A stretch of 51,860 nt of DNA from Candidatus Neomicrothrix sp. UBA2131 (GCA_002329075.1 DCXR01000050.1:1-51860), one strand, 5' to 3'. Numbered from the stretch's first letter, positions 15,936 to 25,458 are shown. Numbers and translations are program-made. The notes: a model not told the origin generated them from the letters alone.

Positions 15936-17687
15936 GTGGCCGAGCAGTACTTCCTGGGGACCGAGACATCAGAGCGCTACCCGCTCTGGACGAGGGCCAA
16001 CGTCGGAGAGGTGTTCCCCGACCCGGTGGCCATGAGTTCGTTCGACTTCGCCTTCTACAACGCCGACGGGATCCGTATGTCCGAACTGGGGTGGCGCGAC
16101 GCCTATGCGCGGATCGGTGCGTTCACCGAGGACGAGTTCGATCCCGACAACACCGTGATCCTCGGCGTCTTCGGCGGCTACGCCTACCTGAACGCCTCCG
16201 TGATGCGCATCTTCGGTGAGCGGGCTCCCGGCCTCTCCGCTGCGGCCATCGATGCACAGTTCTTCGGGACCCAGCCCGGCATTCCCGACTACGAGCCCCA
16301 CCCCGATGACGCCAGCCCGGAGGCCGAGGCCCGCATCGGGGCCACCTTCGGCTGGGTGCTCACCACCGACGGCCTGCCCGAGGTGCTGGCCGACGAGGAG
16401 ATGGTCGATGCACTGCGGGCCGACCGTCCGGACTTCGGGGCAATGGGGGACGTAGAACTCCTGGATTGGGCCGAACAGATCCTGGACCAACACCTCCGGC
16501 ACCTGTTCAGCCAACACCTGTTCGTCACCTCGCTGGCCACGCTCCCGGCAGGGATAGTCACCGATGTCTGTGCGGCATTGGGTCGGCCACAGGACGCGCT
16601 CAAGTTGCTGGCGGGCCTGGGCGACGTGGCGTCGGCGGCGCCGTCCCTGGCCATGTGGGACCTGGGTCGACGCGTTGCGGCCGTTGACTCCCTCGTTGAG
16701 GCGTTCGACGTCGGCCTCGACGGTCTCGAGGGCCGCCTGCGTGCGCTGGACGACGAAGGTGCCAGAGGGTTCGTCGAGGCCTTCGACGAGTTCCTCTACG
16801 CCTACGGCTGCCGGGGGCCCAACGAATGGGAGACCAGTTGCCCGACCTGGGAGACGGAGCCGAACCTGGCCCTGGCGGCCATCGACCGCATGCGCCTCTC
16901 GCCGGAGAGTGCGGATCCCGTCGGCCGCCAGACAGGGATGGCCGTCGAACGTGAGCGTCTCGGCACCGAGATGGTCGGGATGCTGGCCGCCGATCCCGAG
17001 ACCCAGGGCCAGTTCGGGGCGGCACTCGGGTCGGCCGGGATCTTCATGCCGGGTCGGGAGCGCACCAAGACCAACTGCATCAAGCTCGTCCACGAGGCGC
17101 GTATGGCCTATCTGGAGTTCGGCCGTCGCATGGTCGAGCAGGGGGTGTTCCCCGAGGTGACCAGCTTCGCCATGGTGACGTTCGCCGAGGGTCGAGATCT
17201 GCTCGATGATCCCACCGGCTGGCGTGAGGTGATCGAGGAGCGCCAGGCCGTCTTCGACGAGGTCCGGGAACTCCAGGAGCCGTTCGTGATCGTCGGCGAT
17301 CCGCCGCCACTCTCCACGTGGCCGCGCCGCGATGCCATCCAGGTCGATCCGGTGGGGGTCGGCGAGTCCATCCAGGGTGTGCCCGGCTGTCCGGGCGTGT
17401 CGCAGGGGCGGGCCCGTGTGATCCTCGACAGCCACGACCCGACGGACCTCGAGCCCGGCGACGTCCTCGTGGCGCCGCTGACCGACCCGTCGTGGACGCC
17501 GCTGTTCGTGCCGGCCGCCGGGGTGGTCGTCGATGTGGGCGCCCCGCTCAGCCACGCCATCATCGTGAGCCGCGAGTTGGGCATCCCGTGCGTGGTGTCG
17601 GCCATCGACGCCACCAAGCGGATTCCCGACGGCGCGCTGGTAGAGGTGAACGGCGAGACCGGGGTGGTCACGGTCCTCGAGGTGTAG
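15936..17687 (+). CDS. PEP-utilising enzyme mobile-domain protein
   Basis: A 583-residue protein starting at GTG (VAEQYFLGTE) behind GGGGGA. The last about 90 residues are a swivelling phosphohistidine domain: GVSQGRARVI, then GAPLSHAIIVSRELGIPCVV with the His that carries phosphate in PPDK, PEP synthase and rifampin phosphotransferase. The preceding about 480 residues are a helical region resembling the central part of PEP/pyruvate-synthase-like proteins, but there is no ATP-grasp N-terminal kinase and no PEP-binding TIM barrel. It could be a partner-dependent phosphotransfer protein. Divergent from the desaturase and followed by tRNA-Val. Confidence 0.8.
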   Translation: MAEQYFLGTETSERYPLWTRANVGEVFPDPVAMSSFDFAFYNADGIRMSELGWRDAYARIGAFTEDEFDPDNTVILGVFGGYAYLNASVMRIFGERAPGLSAAAIDAQFFGTQPGIPDYEPHPDDASPEAEARIGATFGWVLTTDGLPEVLADEEMVDALRADRPDFGAMGDVELLDWAEQILDQHLRHLFSQHLFVTSLATLPAGIVTDVCAALGRPQDALKLLAGLGDVASAAPSLAMWDLGRRVAAVDSLVEAFDVGLDGLEGRLRALDDEGARGFVEAFDEFLYAYGCRGPNEWETSCPTWETEPNLALAAIDRMRLSPESADPVGRQTGMAVERERLGTEMVGMLAADPETQGQFGAALGSAGIFMPGRERTKTNCIKLVHEARMAYLEFGRRMVEQGVFPEVTSFAMVTFAEGRDLLDDPTGWREVIEERQAVFDEVRELQEPFVIVGDPPPLSTWPRRDAIQVDPVGVGESIQGVPGCPGVSQGRARVILDSHDPTDLEPGDVLVAPLTDPSWTPLFVPAAGVVVDVGAPLSHAIIVSRELGIPCVVSAIDATKRIPDGALVEVNGETGVVTVLEV

Positions 17688-17756
17688 CCGCCCTGCTCCT
17701 GATGTCTCATCGGGGTGCAACTGGTGGCCGAGCCGGGGATACCCTCCTCGCCCGAC

Positions 17757-17830
17757 GGACCGTTAGCTCAGTTGGCTAGAGCGCCCGCCTCACACGCGGG
17801 AGGTCACTGGTTCGAGTCCAGTACGGTCCA
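17757..17830 (+). tRNA. tRNA-Val (anticodon CAC)
   Basis: A 74-nt cloverleaf: acceptor GGACCGT pairs perfectly with ACGGTCC, discriminator A, D arm TAGCTCAGTTGGCTAGAGC, anticodon stem CCCGC/GCGGG with loop CTCACAC giving anticodon CAC (reads GUG), and T arm ACTGG-TTCGAGT-CCAGT. The 3' CCA is not encoded. Valine identity fits the A discriminator. Confidence 0.97.
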
Positions 17831-17848
17831 CGCTCCCGCCTGTCCAGG

Positions 17849-17868
17849 CAGCAGGAATCCGCCTGCTG
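17849..17868. terminator. Hairpin after tRNA-Val, candidate terminator
   Basis: CAGCAGG and CCTGCTG form a perfect 7-bp stem with a 6-base loop, 18 bp downstream of the tRNA and 25 bp downstream of the PhyH gene stop on the other strand. There is no U tract, common in high-GC actinobacteria. It could serve both converging transcripts. Confidence 0.45.
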
Positions 17869-17892
17869 GTTCGCGGCGGAGCGTCGATTCGG

Positions 17893-18762
17893 TCAACTGT
17901 CGCGTCGCAGGGCCGCCTCGAGGGCATCCCGGTTCCCGAACCCTGAGGTTCCGGCGCCCCTTCGAAGCAGCGCCAGCGGGTCCTGGAGGTCGCCGACGTA
18001 GCCGAGGGCGTAGGCGCCCCTGTTCCAGCCGAGCAGGCGCAGCAGGTCGTCGTCTAGCTCCCGGGCGACCTCGGGAGGCACGGCCAGGTACTGGTTCTCC
18101 TCCTGGCGCAGCCACGACAGGTTGTAGGTGAGGTTCACGCCGGCGCGCACGGAGTCGCTGTGGTTCGCGCCGCCTCCGTGGTAGACGCTCCCGGTGTAGA
18201 CCAGAACCGAGCCGCGGGTCATCTCCGCCGGGATGGTGTCGTCCTGGCTGAACTGCAGGCGGTCCTCGGCGTGGTTGCTGCCCGGGACAACCCGGGTGGC
18301 GCCGTTCTCCTCGGTGAAGTCGGTCAGTGCCCAGATGGTGTTGCACTGCACTTCGTATCCGGCGGGGAAGGAGAAGAAGTCGAACGCCCACTGGTCGCGG
18401 TGGATCGGCTGCGTCGACTGGCCGGGACCGATAGAGATCACCTGCGTGAGGTGGACCTGGTAGCCGGTGGCGTGGCCGAGGTGCCGGTCGCAGGTCCCGA
18501 GCACCAGGGGGTGCACGAGCATCTCCCGGGCGGCTGCCGAGCGGGCCACGAGGGCCCCGGTGCGACGGGTGGAGTGTCCTGCGAAGTCGTCGGGTCCGGG
18601 TGCGGTGGCCTCGACGAAGGGGGCGATCTCGGCTTCGAAGCGGTCCAGCAGGGCCTGGTCGGCGAGGTCGTCGACGATCACGGCTCCGTGTTCGGACAGG
18701 GCTTCCGCCACGGCGTCCGGCCCGTCGGTCGGCGAGAGGTGTGTGAGGGTGGCGGCGTTCAT
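17893..18762 (-). CDS. Phytanoyl-CoA dioxygenase (PhyH) family protein
   Basis: A 289-residue Fe(II)/2-oxoglutarate dioxygenase. The iron facial triad is visible as IHRDQW (His-x-Asp) and the distal His in YTGSVYHGGGANHS, followed by a likely 2-oxoglutarate Arg (SVRAGVNL). Other PhyH hallmarks are YQVHLTQVISIGPGQSTQP and ENGATRVVPGSN. Hydroxylates an acyl or natural-product substrate. Last gene of a long minus-strand operon, 13 bp after a methyltransferase gene; the pair may modify the same molecule. Confidence 0.87.
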   Translation of the reverse strand: MNAATLTHLSPTDGPDAVAEALSEHGAVIVDDLADQALLDRFEAEIAPFVEATAPGPDDFAGHSTRRTGALVARSAAAREMLVHPLVLGTCDRHLGHATGYQVHLTQVISIGPGQSTQPIHRDQWAFDFFSFPAGYEVQCNTIWALTDFTEENGATRVVPGSNHAEDRLQFSQDDTIPAEMTRGSVLVYTGSVYHGGGANHSDSVRAGVNLTYNLSWLRQEENQYLAVPPEVARELDDDLLRLLGWNRGAYALGYVGDLQDPLALLRRGAGTSGFGNRDALEAALRRDS

Positions 18763-18775
18763 CGGGTCATTCCGT

Positions 18776-19480
18776 TCAGGAGAGCCGAACCAGGATCGTG
18801 CCGGCCAGGCTCGTCCACCCCAGGCGGTGGACGAGCCGACTGTAGGCGCTCGGCAGGAACCGCAGGTTGGGGGCGAAGTACGGGAAGAAGATGTTCGGCA
18901 GTTCGATCATGCGGGTCTCCAACCGTTCGAACCCGGCGGTTTCGGCCAACCTGCCCAGCCGGCGCAGCGTGTTGGCCCGGTAGGCGATGGCATGGTGGTA
19001 GTCGTCGTCGGATCTGAAGAGCCGCAGCAGGGGTCGCTGGATGTGCAGGCGTGCTGCGATCGCTGCGCTGAGTCCGAAGTAGTGGTGCCGGTTGGGGGTC
19101 AGCAGGAAGAGGCTGCCCCCGGGCCGGACGACGCTACGGGCGGCGCTCATGAAGGCCAGCGGCTCCCTGAGGTGCTCGACGACGTAGCAGGCGGTGGCGG
19201 TATCGAACGGCTCCACCCGGCCACCGGCGGCGAACTCCTCGGCGGTGACCTGCAGGGCGTCGTCGAGGTGCGGGTTGGAGAGAACGGCCTCCTCGGGGTC
19301 TATGCCGGTGATCGTGTCGGCAACGGTCCGAAGTCGAGCCCCGTACGGGCTGTCGATGCCGCTCCCGGCGCCGAGGTCGAGCAGCCGAGAGGTCGGGTGC
19401 TCACCCACCCAGGCGATGAGCGACCCGTACTGGTCGGCCGTGGGGCCGAGGAGAACCGGTGCATCGGCGACCAGCGCCAT
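18776..19480 (-). CDS. Class I SAM-dependent methyltransferase
   Basis: A 234-residue methyltransferase. The SAM-binding motif I is RLLDLGAGSGID (about residue 33), with the acidic motif ITGIDPEE and motif IV TATACYVVEHLREP, followed by RPGGSLFLLTPN. The C-terminal part is rich in Arg and aromatic residues (PNIFFPYFAPNLRFLPSAY) as in lipid or sugar methyltransferases. Its ATG overlaps the stop of the thiamine pyrophosphokinase gene. Substrate unknown. Confidence 0.82.
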   Translation of the reverse strand: MALVADAPVLLGPTADQYGSLIAWVGEHPTSRLLDLGAGSGIDSPYGARLRTVADTITGIDPEEAVLSNPHLDDALQVTAEEFAAGGRVEPFDTATACYVVEHLREPLAFMSAARSVVRPGGSLFLLTPNRHHYFGLSAAIAARLHIQRPLLRLFRSDDDYHHAIAYRANTLRRLGRLAETAGFERLETRMIELPNIFFPYFAPNLRFLPSAYSRLVHRLGWTSLAGTILVRLS

Positions 19481-20124
19481 CAGGGGTCCTCCCGGCCCGG
19501 TTGTACGACGAGGAGGGTGCCGCCGGTCAGGATGACGGTGGCGGTCCTCTCGGTCATGATGTTCGAGAGGCCGACGGCGACGCCGGGCGACATCGTGGCT
19601 TCGGCCAGGCGCCAGCGCAGGCCGGTGGTGGTAACGCCGGTGGTCGGGCCGCCGACGGCGAGGAGGCTGACCACGTCACCCGGCTCACCGTCGATCTCGA
19701 GGTGGTCCCGGACGATCCAGGCCCTGGCGGCGTCGATCCGTAGGTCGATGCGCAGGTCGGACCAGCGGTCGCCGGCTCCGGCCAACAGGATCCCGAGGGC
19801 ATGGTCGAGGCGCCCCGATGCCGAGCCGACGATGGTGGCCGATGTGGCTCCGGCGTCAAGCGCCGTGGCCAGCGCCAGTTCCAGGTCGGTGTCGTCCTTG
19901 TCGGTCGGGTGGCGCTCGATGCGCGTGTCCGCCGCCTCGAGGCCGGCCAGCGTGCCGGGATCGATCGAGTCGAGGTCGCCGACGACCACGTCGACGTGCA
20001 GTCCCAGGGCTATGGCATGTTCGGCACCCTGGTCTGCGGCGACGACGAGGTCGGCTGCGGGTAGGTCGGTGATCCCGTCGGGCGGGTTGCCGCCGGCGAC
20101 CACGAGGGCGTGCCGGATGGTCAC
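19480..20124 (-). CDS. thiN: Thiamine pyrophosphokinase
   Basis: A 214-residue kinase transferring pyrophosphate from ATP to thiamine to give thiamine diphosphate. Motifs include VVAADQGAEHAIALGL, the metal-binding VVGDLDSID, the substrate motif DKDDTDLELAL and GRLDHALG. The C-terminal beta-rich domain (GDVVSLLAVGGPTTGVTTTGLRW) is typical. It starts at a GTG overlapping the ABC ATPase stop by GTGA; a longer open frame upstream lies inside the ABC gene and is discarded. Confidence 0.9.
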   Translation of the reverse strand: MTIRHALVVAGGNPPDGITDLPAADLVVAADQGAEHAIALGLHVDVVVGDLDSIDPGTLAGLEAADTRIERHPTDKDDTDLELALATALDAGATSATIVGSASGRLDHALGILLAGAGDRWSDLRIDLRIDAARAWIVRDHLEIDGEPGDVVSLLAVGGPTTGVTTTGLRWRLAEATMSPGVAVGLSNIMTERTATVILTGGTLLVVQPGREDP

Positions 20125-20915
20125 GAGCCCGGAGCCACGCGGACCGTCCAGCGGCCGGCAGCGGTGTCCAGCCGGAGGTCCAGTCCGTAGCAGTCCGACA
20201 GGGCCTCGTCTGTCAACACCTCGTCGAGTGGCCCGACGGCGGCGACCCGTCCGTCGGCCAGCATCAGGCAGTGGGTGAAGCCGGGTGGGATCTCCTCGAC
20301 GTGGTGGGTGACGAGGGCCATCGGCGGGGTGTCGGGCTCGGCGGCGAGGTCGGCGAGGGTGCCGACCAGGTCCTCGCGGCCTCCGAGGTCGAGGGCGGCC
20401 GTCGGCTCGTCGAGCAGCAGGATCCCGGGGTCGGTCATGAGCGTGCGGGCCAGCAGCACCCGCTGCCGCTCGCCCGACGAGAGTGTGCCGAAGGCGTGGT
20501 CGGCCCGATCGCCGCACCCCACCTGTGTGAGCAGTTCCCGTGCCTTCTGGCGGTCGGCGTCGTCGTAGTCGTGCCACCAGGGCTCGAGGGCTCCGAAGCG
20601 GGCTGTCATGACCACATCGGCGGCGTCGATGCCGGGCCGCAACGAGTCGGCCAGGGCTGAGGCTGCGTACCCGATGCGGCGACGCAGGACCCGGGTGTCT
20701 GTGCGTCCAAGGGTCTCACCGAGGACGCTGACGGAACCTTCGGAGGGATGCAGGCGAAGGGCGGCCAGGCGCAACAGGGTGCTCTTGCCGGATCCGTTGG
20801 GGCCGAGTACCACCCAGTTCTGGCCGGACTCGACCCGCCAGTCGACCTGGTCGAGCAGCACGGTGTCGCCCCGCCTGACGGACGCGCCTTCCAGGCACAG
20901 CACGGGTTCGTTCAC
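20121..20915 (-). CDS. Stand-alone ABC transporter ATP-binding protein
   Basis: A 264-residue ATPase. Walker A is VVLGPNGSGKSTLLRL, the signature LSSGERQRVLLARTL, Walker B ILLLDEPTAALD and the switch His in VTHHVEEI. The start is GTG 20915; a TTG two codons earlier is possible. No permease with matching domain lies beside it. The sequence resembles the YlmA/ModF type more than zinc or peptide importers. Directly coupled to thiN, so a link to thiamine transport or metabolism is conceivable but unproven. Confidence 0.85.
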   Translation of the reverse strand: MNEPVLCLEGASVRRGDTVLLDQVDWRVESGQNWVVLGPNGSGKSTLLRLAALRLHPSEGSVSVLGETLGRTDTRVLRRRIGYAASALADSLRPGIDAADVVMTARFGALEPWWHDYDDADRQKARELLTQVGCGDRADHAFGTLSSGERQRVLLARTLMTDPGILLLDEPTAALDLGGREDLVGTLADLAAEPDTPPMALVTHHVEEIPPGFTHCLMLADGRVAAVGPLDEVLTDEALSDCYGLDLRLDTAAGRWTVRVAPGS

Positions 20916-20939
20916 GGCCAAGACCCTACGAGAGTCCGC

Positions 20940-21656
20940 TCACGCCAGTGACCGGACGAGGAGGATGACGACGGCGACCGTGGACAGGACGTAGACGGCG
21001 GTGGCGGTCCGGCCGGCGTCGAGGCGGGGACGCAGCGGCCCCGACAGCAGTGCGCCGGCGATGACGCCCGGCATCAGCCATGCCGCGATGACCAGGTCGT
21101 CGGTGCCGAACTGTCCGCCGATCGCCAGCGCCACCACCGACAGCGAGGTCCCGATGAGGAAGTAGAGAGACATGGTCGCCCGGAAGACGGGACCCGGCAG
21201 GTCGCTCAGCACCATTGCGACCGGTGGACCACCGACGCCCACCGTGGTGCCCATGAGCCCGCTGGTCGTGCCGGCGGCGAACAGCGTGCTCCGGTTCCGT
21301 CGGGGGTGCAGCCCGCATGCCTTGAGCGCCACGGCTCCGAGCAGGAGCACGCCGAACAGCGTGCCCAGGTCGTCCTCGGAGACGAGGTTGAGTGCAAGCA
21401 CCCCGAGTGCAATGCCCGGCAGTCGTCCGACCAGCGACCAGCCGAGGGCGCCGCCGTCGAGGTGGCCCCGTTCCCGGAAGGTCAGGATCATGGTTAGCAC
21501 CGGGTTGACCAGCAGGACCGGGCCGGGCACGAAGGCCGGGTTGACGAGCGCCAGGATCGGTACGGCAACGAGGTTCGCGCCGAACCCGATGGCGCCCTGG
21601 ATGGAGCATCCGACCAGGTAGGCGAGCATCCCGATGATGGTCTCGAGTGGGGTCAC
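20940..21656 (-). CDS. TauE/SafE family membrane permease
   Basis: A 238-residue integral membrane protein with about seven hydrophobic helices and the family repeat: LVGCSIQGAIGFGANLVAVPIL near the N-terminus and GTTSGLMGTTVGVGGPPVAMVL in the middle. TauE/SafE proteins export or import sulfite, sulfoacetate or related organic anions. It starts at a GTG overlapping the ABC exporter stop (GTGA) and lies 24 bp before the next ATPase gene. Confidence 0.85.
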   Translation of the reverse strand: MTPLETIIGMLAYLVGCSIQGAIGFGANLVAVPILALVNPAFVPGPVLLVNPVLTMILTFRERGHLDGGALGWSLVGRLPGIALGVLALNLVSEDDLGTLFGVLLLGAVALKACGLHPRRNRSTLFAAGTTSGLMGTTVGVGGPPVAMVLSDLPGPVFRATMSLYFLIGTSLSVVALAIGGQFGTDDLVIAAWLMPGVIAGALLSGPLRPRLDAGRTATAVYVLSTVAVVILLVRSLA

Positions 21657-23578
21657 GGGGTCGCCTCGCCGGTTGTCTGCGCCACCCAGGTCTCATTCAT
21701 GGCCGCGTACTGTCCGCCCAGTGCCACGAGCTCCGCATGGGTTCCGATCTCGGCGATCCTGCCTCCATCCACGACGGCGATGCGGTCGGCCCGCAGCACG
21801 GTGGCGAGGCGGTGGGCGATGATCACCGCCGTCCGTCCCTCGAGCACGGTGTCGAGCGCCCGTTCGATGACCCCCTCGGAGAGCAGGTCGAGGTTCGACG
21901 TGGCCTCGTCGAGCACCAGCATGCGGGGCTTCGCCAGGAACACACGGGCCAGGGCCAGCAGCTGCCGTTCGCCGGCCGACAGGGAGGCGCCGCGTTCATG
22001 GACCGGCGAGTCGATGCCCGCCGGGAGGCGGTCGAGCAGCCGGTCGAGCCCGACGGCGGTGCAGGCGGCCCGCACCTCGGCCTCGTCGGCGTCCGGACGA
22101 GCGAACGCCACGTTCTGGCGGATCGACCCGTTGAACAGGAACGGCTCCTGTGGCACGACGCCCACCTGGGTGCGCAATGACTCGAGCGTTACGTCGCGCA
22201 GGTCGTTGCCGTCGAGACGGACGTGGCCGAAGTCGGGATCGTAGAAGCGGGTCACCAGCTTGGCGACAGTGGACTTGCCGGCACCTGTGGGGCCGACCAC
22301 GGCCAGCACCTCGCCGGGCGCCACCTCGAGGTCGACCTCCCGCAGCACGAGGTGGTCGGGGTCGTAGCCGAACGTGACCGAGTCGAGCACCAGTTGCCCC
22401 TCGACGGGTGGCAGGTCGTGGGCGTCGGACCGTTCGGGTACGGCGGGCTGGGTGCCGAGCACGCCCCGCAACTTCGTGATGGCGGCGCTGCCCTGCTGGT
22501 ACTGGTTGAACAACTGCACCAGAGTCTGGATCGGGGCGAAAAACGAGGTCAGGAACAACAGGAAGGCGACCATCTCGCCGAGGCTGAGATCGTTGCGCAG
22601 CACCATGCGGCCGCCGACCAGCAGGATCACGGCCTGCGAGACGATGCCGAACGCCTCGGTGCCCGGCCCGTACAGGGCTTGCGCCCGGCTGGTGGCGAGG
22701 TTGGCGTCGAAGTGGGCGCCGACGATGTTGTGGTGTCGGACCGTGTTGTGGCGGCGCCGGTTGAAGGCGGTGATGAGCCGGATCCCGTCGAGGCTCTCGG
22801 AGAGGTCGGCGAGCACGTCGGCGATCCGGTCCCGTATCCGCAGATAGCCGACCGCCGACACCTTCCGGAACCACAGGGTCAGCAGCACGTTCACCGGGGC
22901 CACGACGGCAAGGCAGACCAGTGCCAGCGTGGGGTTGAGTATGAGCAGGTAGGCGGTGACCACTACGAGGGTCATGCCCTGCACGACGAACTGGATGAGG
23001 CCCTCCTGGAACAGCACGGTGAGGGCCTCGATGTCGGAGGTCATCCGTGTCATCAGCACCCCGGAGCGTTCGGCGGTGAAGAAGCCCAGCGACTGGCGTT
23101 GGAAGTGGCTGAACACCCGGACTCGCAGCTCGTAGACGAGGCGTTCGCCGATACGGCCGGTGAAGGCGGTGCGCAGGGCGGTGGCGAGTGCGGCCAGCAC
23201 GACAGACCCGACGAACACGAGTGCGACGGTCACGAGGACGCCGGTGTCCTTGGCGAGCACGCCCCGGTCGATGCCGCGCTGCACCAACAGCGGACCGAGG
23301 TGCAGCAGGGCCGTTTCGACGACGACCAGCAGCACGGCGAGGGCCAGGCCACCTGCGTGGGGACGCAGGAAGGTGCGCAGCCCGAACGGCCGCCTGTCCC
23401 AGTGGCTGTGCGAGAAGTCGACGATCGGATCTGGGTGCTCGGGCTCGTGCTCGAGCACGGCCTCGACGCGGCCGGCGAGGTCGCCGGGCACGTCGGCGAA
23501 CGGCAGACCGGCGTCGGCGTTGGCCTGCATCGACGAGGGACCGATGGTGAAGCGCCCACCGGGGTGTCCGAGGCCCAT
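21653..23578 (-). CDS. ABC exporter half-transporter, catalytically canonical subunit
   Basis: A 641-residue type IV ABC exporter: six transmembrane helices in about residues 75-360, then the nucleotide-binding domain. Walker A is VVGPTGAGKSTVAKLV, signature LSAGERQLLALARVF and Walker B MLVLDEATSNLD with the catalytic Glu intact. Its ATG overlaps the stop of the preceding half-transporter gene. Together they form a heterodimeric multidrug or lipid exporter in the TM287/288 or BmrCD style. Confidence 0.9.
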   Translation of the reverse strand: MGLGHPGGRFTIGPSSMQANADAGLPFADVPGDLAGRVEAVLEHEPEHPDPIVDFSHSHWDRRPFGLRTFLRPHAGGLALAVLLVVVETALLHLGPLLVQRGIDRGVLAKDTGVLVTVALVFVGSVVLAALATALRTAFTGRIGERLVYELRVRVFSHFQRQSLGFFTAERSGVLMTRMTSDIEALTVLFQEGLIQFVVQGMTLVVVTAYLLILNPTLALVCLAVVAPVNVLLTLWFRKVSAVGYLRIRDRIADVLADLSESLDGIRLITAFNRRRHNTVRHHNIVGAHFDANLATSRAQALYGPGTEAFGIVSQAVILLVGGRMVLRNDLSLGEMVAFLLFLTSFFAPIQTLVQLFNQYQQGSAAITKLRGVLGTQPAVPERSDAHDLPPVEGQLVLDSVTFGYDPDHLVLREVDLEVAPGEVLAVVGPTGAGKSTVAKLVTRFYDPDFGHVRLDGNDLRDVTLESLRTQVGVVPQEPFLFNGSIRQNVAFARPDADEAEVRAACTAVGLDRLLDRLPAGIDSPVHERGASLSAGERQLLALARVFLAKPRMLVLDEATSNLDLLSEGVIERALDTVLEGRTAVIIAHRLATVLRADRIAVVDGGRIAEIGTHAELVALGGQYAAMNETWVAQTTGEATP

Positions 23579-25458
23579 CAGGGGGCCCCGTTCCCTGCGT
23601 CTCCGTCGTATCCGTCGTCCCCCGACGCCAGGATGGCGGCGTAGCGCGGCTCGGTCGCCAGCAGTTCGACGTGGGTGCCTGAGGCGACGACCCTGCCGCC
23701 TTCCATCAGGACCACCCGGTCGGCGAGGGCGATTGTGGAGAGCCGGTGGGCGATCACGATGGTGGTCCGGTCGGCCAGCAGGTCGCGCAACGCCGCGTGG
23801 ATGTCCTCCTCTACCTGCACGTCGACGGCGCTGGTGGCGTCGTCCAGCACGAGCATGCGTGGGTTGGCCAGCAGCGAGCGTGCCAGGGCGATGCGTTGGC
23901 GCTGGCCGCCCGAGAGCGTGTATCCGCGTTCGCCGACCACCTCGTCGTAGCCGTCGGCCAGTTCACCGACGAACCCGTGGGCCTGGGCGGCGGTGGATGC
24001 CCGAACGACCGCGTCCAGTGGGGCATCGGGCCGGCCGAAGGCGATGTTGTCCCGGATCGATTCGGAGAACAGGAACGGCTCGTCGGTTACCTGGTTGGCG
24101 TGGTGACGCAGGCTGGCCAGCGTGAGGTCGCGCACGTCGTTGCCGTCGACCAGCACGGCGCCGGCGTCCACATCGTAGAAGCGGCACAGCAGACGGGCGA
24201 CGGTCGTCTTGCCGCAGCCGGTGCGACCGACGAGGGCGACTGTCTCGCCGGACTCCACCATCAGGTTCAGGCCGTCGAGCACCGGCGGGGCGTCGGGATC
24301 GGTGCCCGGGTAGGAGAAGCGCACGTCGCTGAACTCGACCCGGCCGGTCGGGTCCAGCAGGTGTCGGGCGCCGGGCCGGTCGGCGACGGCCGGCACCTCG
24401 TCGAGGATCTCGAAGATGCGCTGCGAGGAGGCGGCCGCCCGCTGCGCCTGGAGGAGTATGAAGCCCAGCATCCGGAACGGGATGGCGATCATGATCACGT
24501 AGCTGCTGAAGGCCAGCAGGGCACCGACGCCGATGCGGTCCTCGATCGCCAGCCAGCCGCCGTAGAGCAGGATCGATGCCGTACCGAGGCGGGGGAGTGC
24601 CTCGATCAGGGGGTTGAAGCGGGCCCGGGCGTCGACGAGGGCCGTGGCCGACCAGCGCAGCCGTTGGGCCGCCCGGGACAGCAGGGCGATCTGTTCGGCC
24701 TCGGCGGCGAACGACTTCACGACCCGTGTGCCGCTGAGGTTCTCGTCGACCACCATGGCGACCTCGGCCATGCGGCCCTGCGTGATCCACGACAGCGGGA
24801 ACACCAGGTCCCGCATCCGCTGGCCCAGCACGAACACGAGCGGCATGGTCGCCACGGCCAGCAGGGTGAGCGGCACGTGGATGCTCAGCATGAATCCGAC
24901 GGCCAGCACGAAACTCAGCATCGAGAGTCCGGCCAGCGGTCCGAAGGCCAGCAGCAGTTGGATCGAGCGGATGTCGGAGTTGGCCCGGGAGATGACCTCG
25001 CCGGCGGCGATCCGGTCGTAGAACGAGAACGAGAGCCGGGTGAGGTGCTCGTAGATGATCGAGCGCAGGTCGGTCTCGATGCGGTAGGCGGCCCAGAACA
25101 GCAGGTAGCGATAGGTGTAGCGCAGGCCGAAGGCGGCGATGGCAATCGCCACCAGGACCCAGACGTGCGCCTCGAGGCTGCCGGAGCGCTCTTCGAGTGC
25201 CGCGTCGATGGCGTGTCGGAGCACCATCGGCACCGAGACCTGGAGGGTGAGGCCGGCGACGCCGCACACGAGCGTGGCGCCGAAGACGAGTCGGTGGGCG
25301 GTGAGCAGGGGGAGCAGCCGCCGGAACCAGCCCTTGTCCCGGTCGGGGTCGGGCCGGGCGGCGGGGGGTGGGTAGCGGTTCTCGACGGCGAGGGGCTCGA
25401 ACCCGAGGCCGTTCTCTGCGGTGGCCGGTTCGGCGCCCGTAGCGTCGGTACCGCTCAC
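23578..25458 (-). CDS. ABC exporter half-transporter with degenerate catalytic site
   Basis: A 626-residue exporter subunit with six transmembrane helices (about residues 55-330) and a nucleotide-binding domain: Walker A LVGRTGCGKTTVARLL, signature LSGGQRQRIALARSL, Walker B MLVLDDATSAVD. Here Asp replaces the catalytic Glu, as in the degenerate site of heterodimeric exporters. It starts at GTG overlapping the marR stop (GTGA), so it is controlled with that regulator. Confidence 0.9.
   Translation of the reverse strand: MSGTDATGAEPATAENGLGFEPLAVENRYPPPAARPDPDRDKGWFRRLLPLLTAHRLVFGATLVCGVAGLTLQVSVPMVLRHAIDAALEERSGSLEAHVWVLVAIAIAAFGLRYTYRYLLFWAAYRIETDLRSIIYEHLTRLSFSFYDRIAAGEVISRANSDIRSIQLLLAFGPLAGLSMLSFVLAVGFMLSIHVPLTLLAVATMPLVFVLGQRMRDLVFPLSWITQGRMAEVAMVVDENLSGTRVVKSFAAEAEQIALLSRAAQRLRWSATALVDARARFNPLIEALPRLGTASILLYGGWLAIEDRIGVGALLAFSSYVIMIAIPFRMLGFILLQAQRAAASSQRIFEILDEVPAVADRPGARHLLDPTGRVEFSDVRFSYPGTDPDAPPVLDGLNLMVESGETVALVGRTGCGKTTVARLLCRFYDVDAGAVLVDGNDVRDLTLASLRHHANQVTDEPFLFSESIRDNIAFGRPDAPLDAVVRASTAAQAHGFVGELADGYDEVVGERGYTLSGGQRQRIALARSLLANPRMLVLDDATSAVDVQVEEDIHAALRDLLADRTTIVIAHRLSTIALADRVVLMEGGRVVASGTHVELLATEPRYAAILASGDDGYDGDAGNGAP

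Noticed and set aside
20121..20915. Assignment of the stand-alone ABC ATPase as the missing ZnuC
   Set aside because: It is 16 kb away, translationally coupled to thiN, and its sequence style is not that of zinc-importer ATPases.
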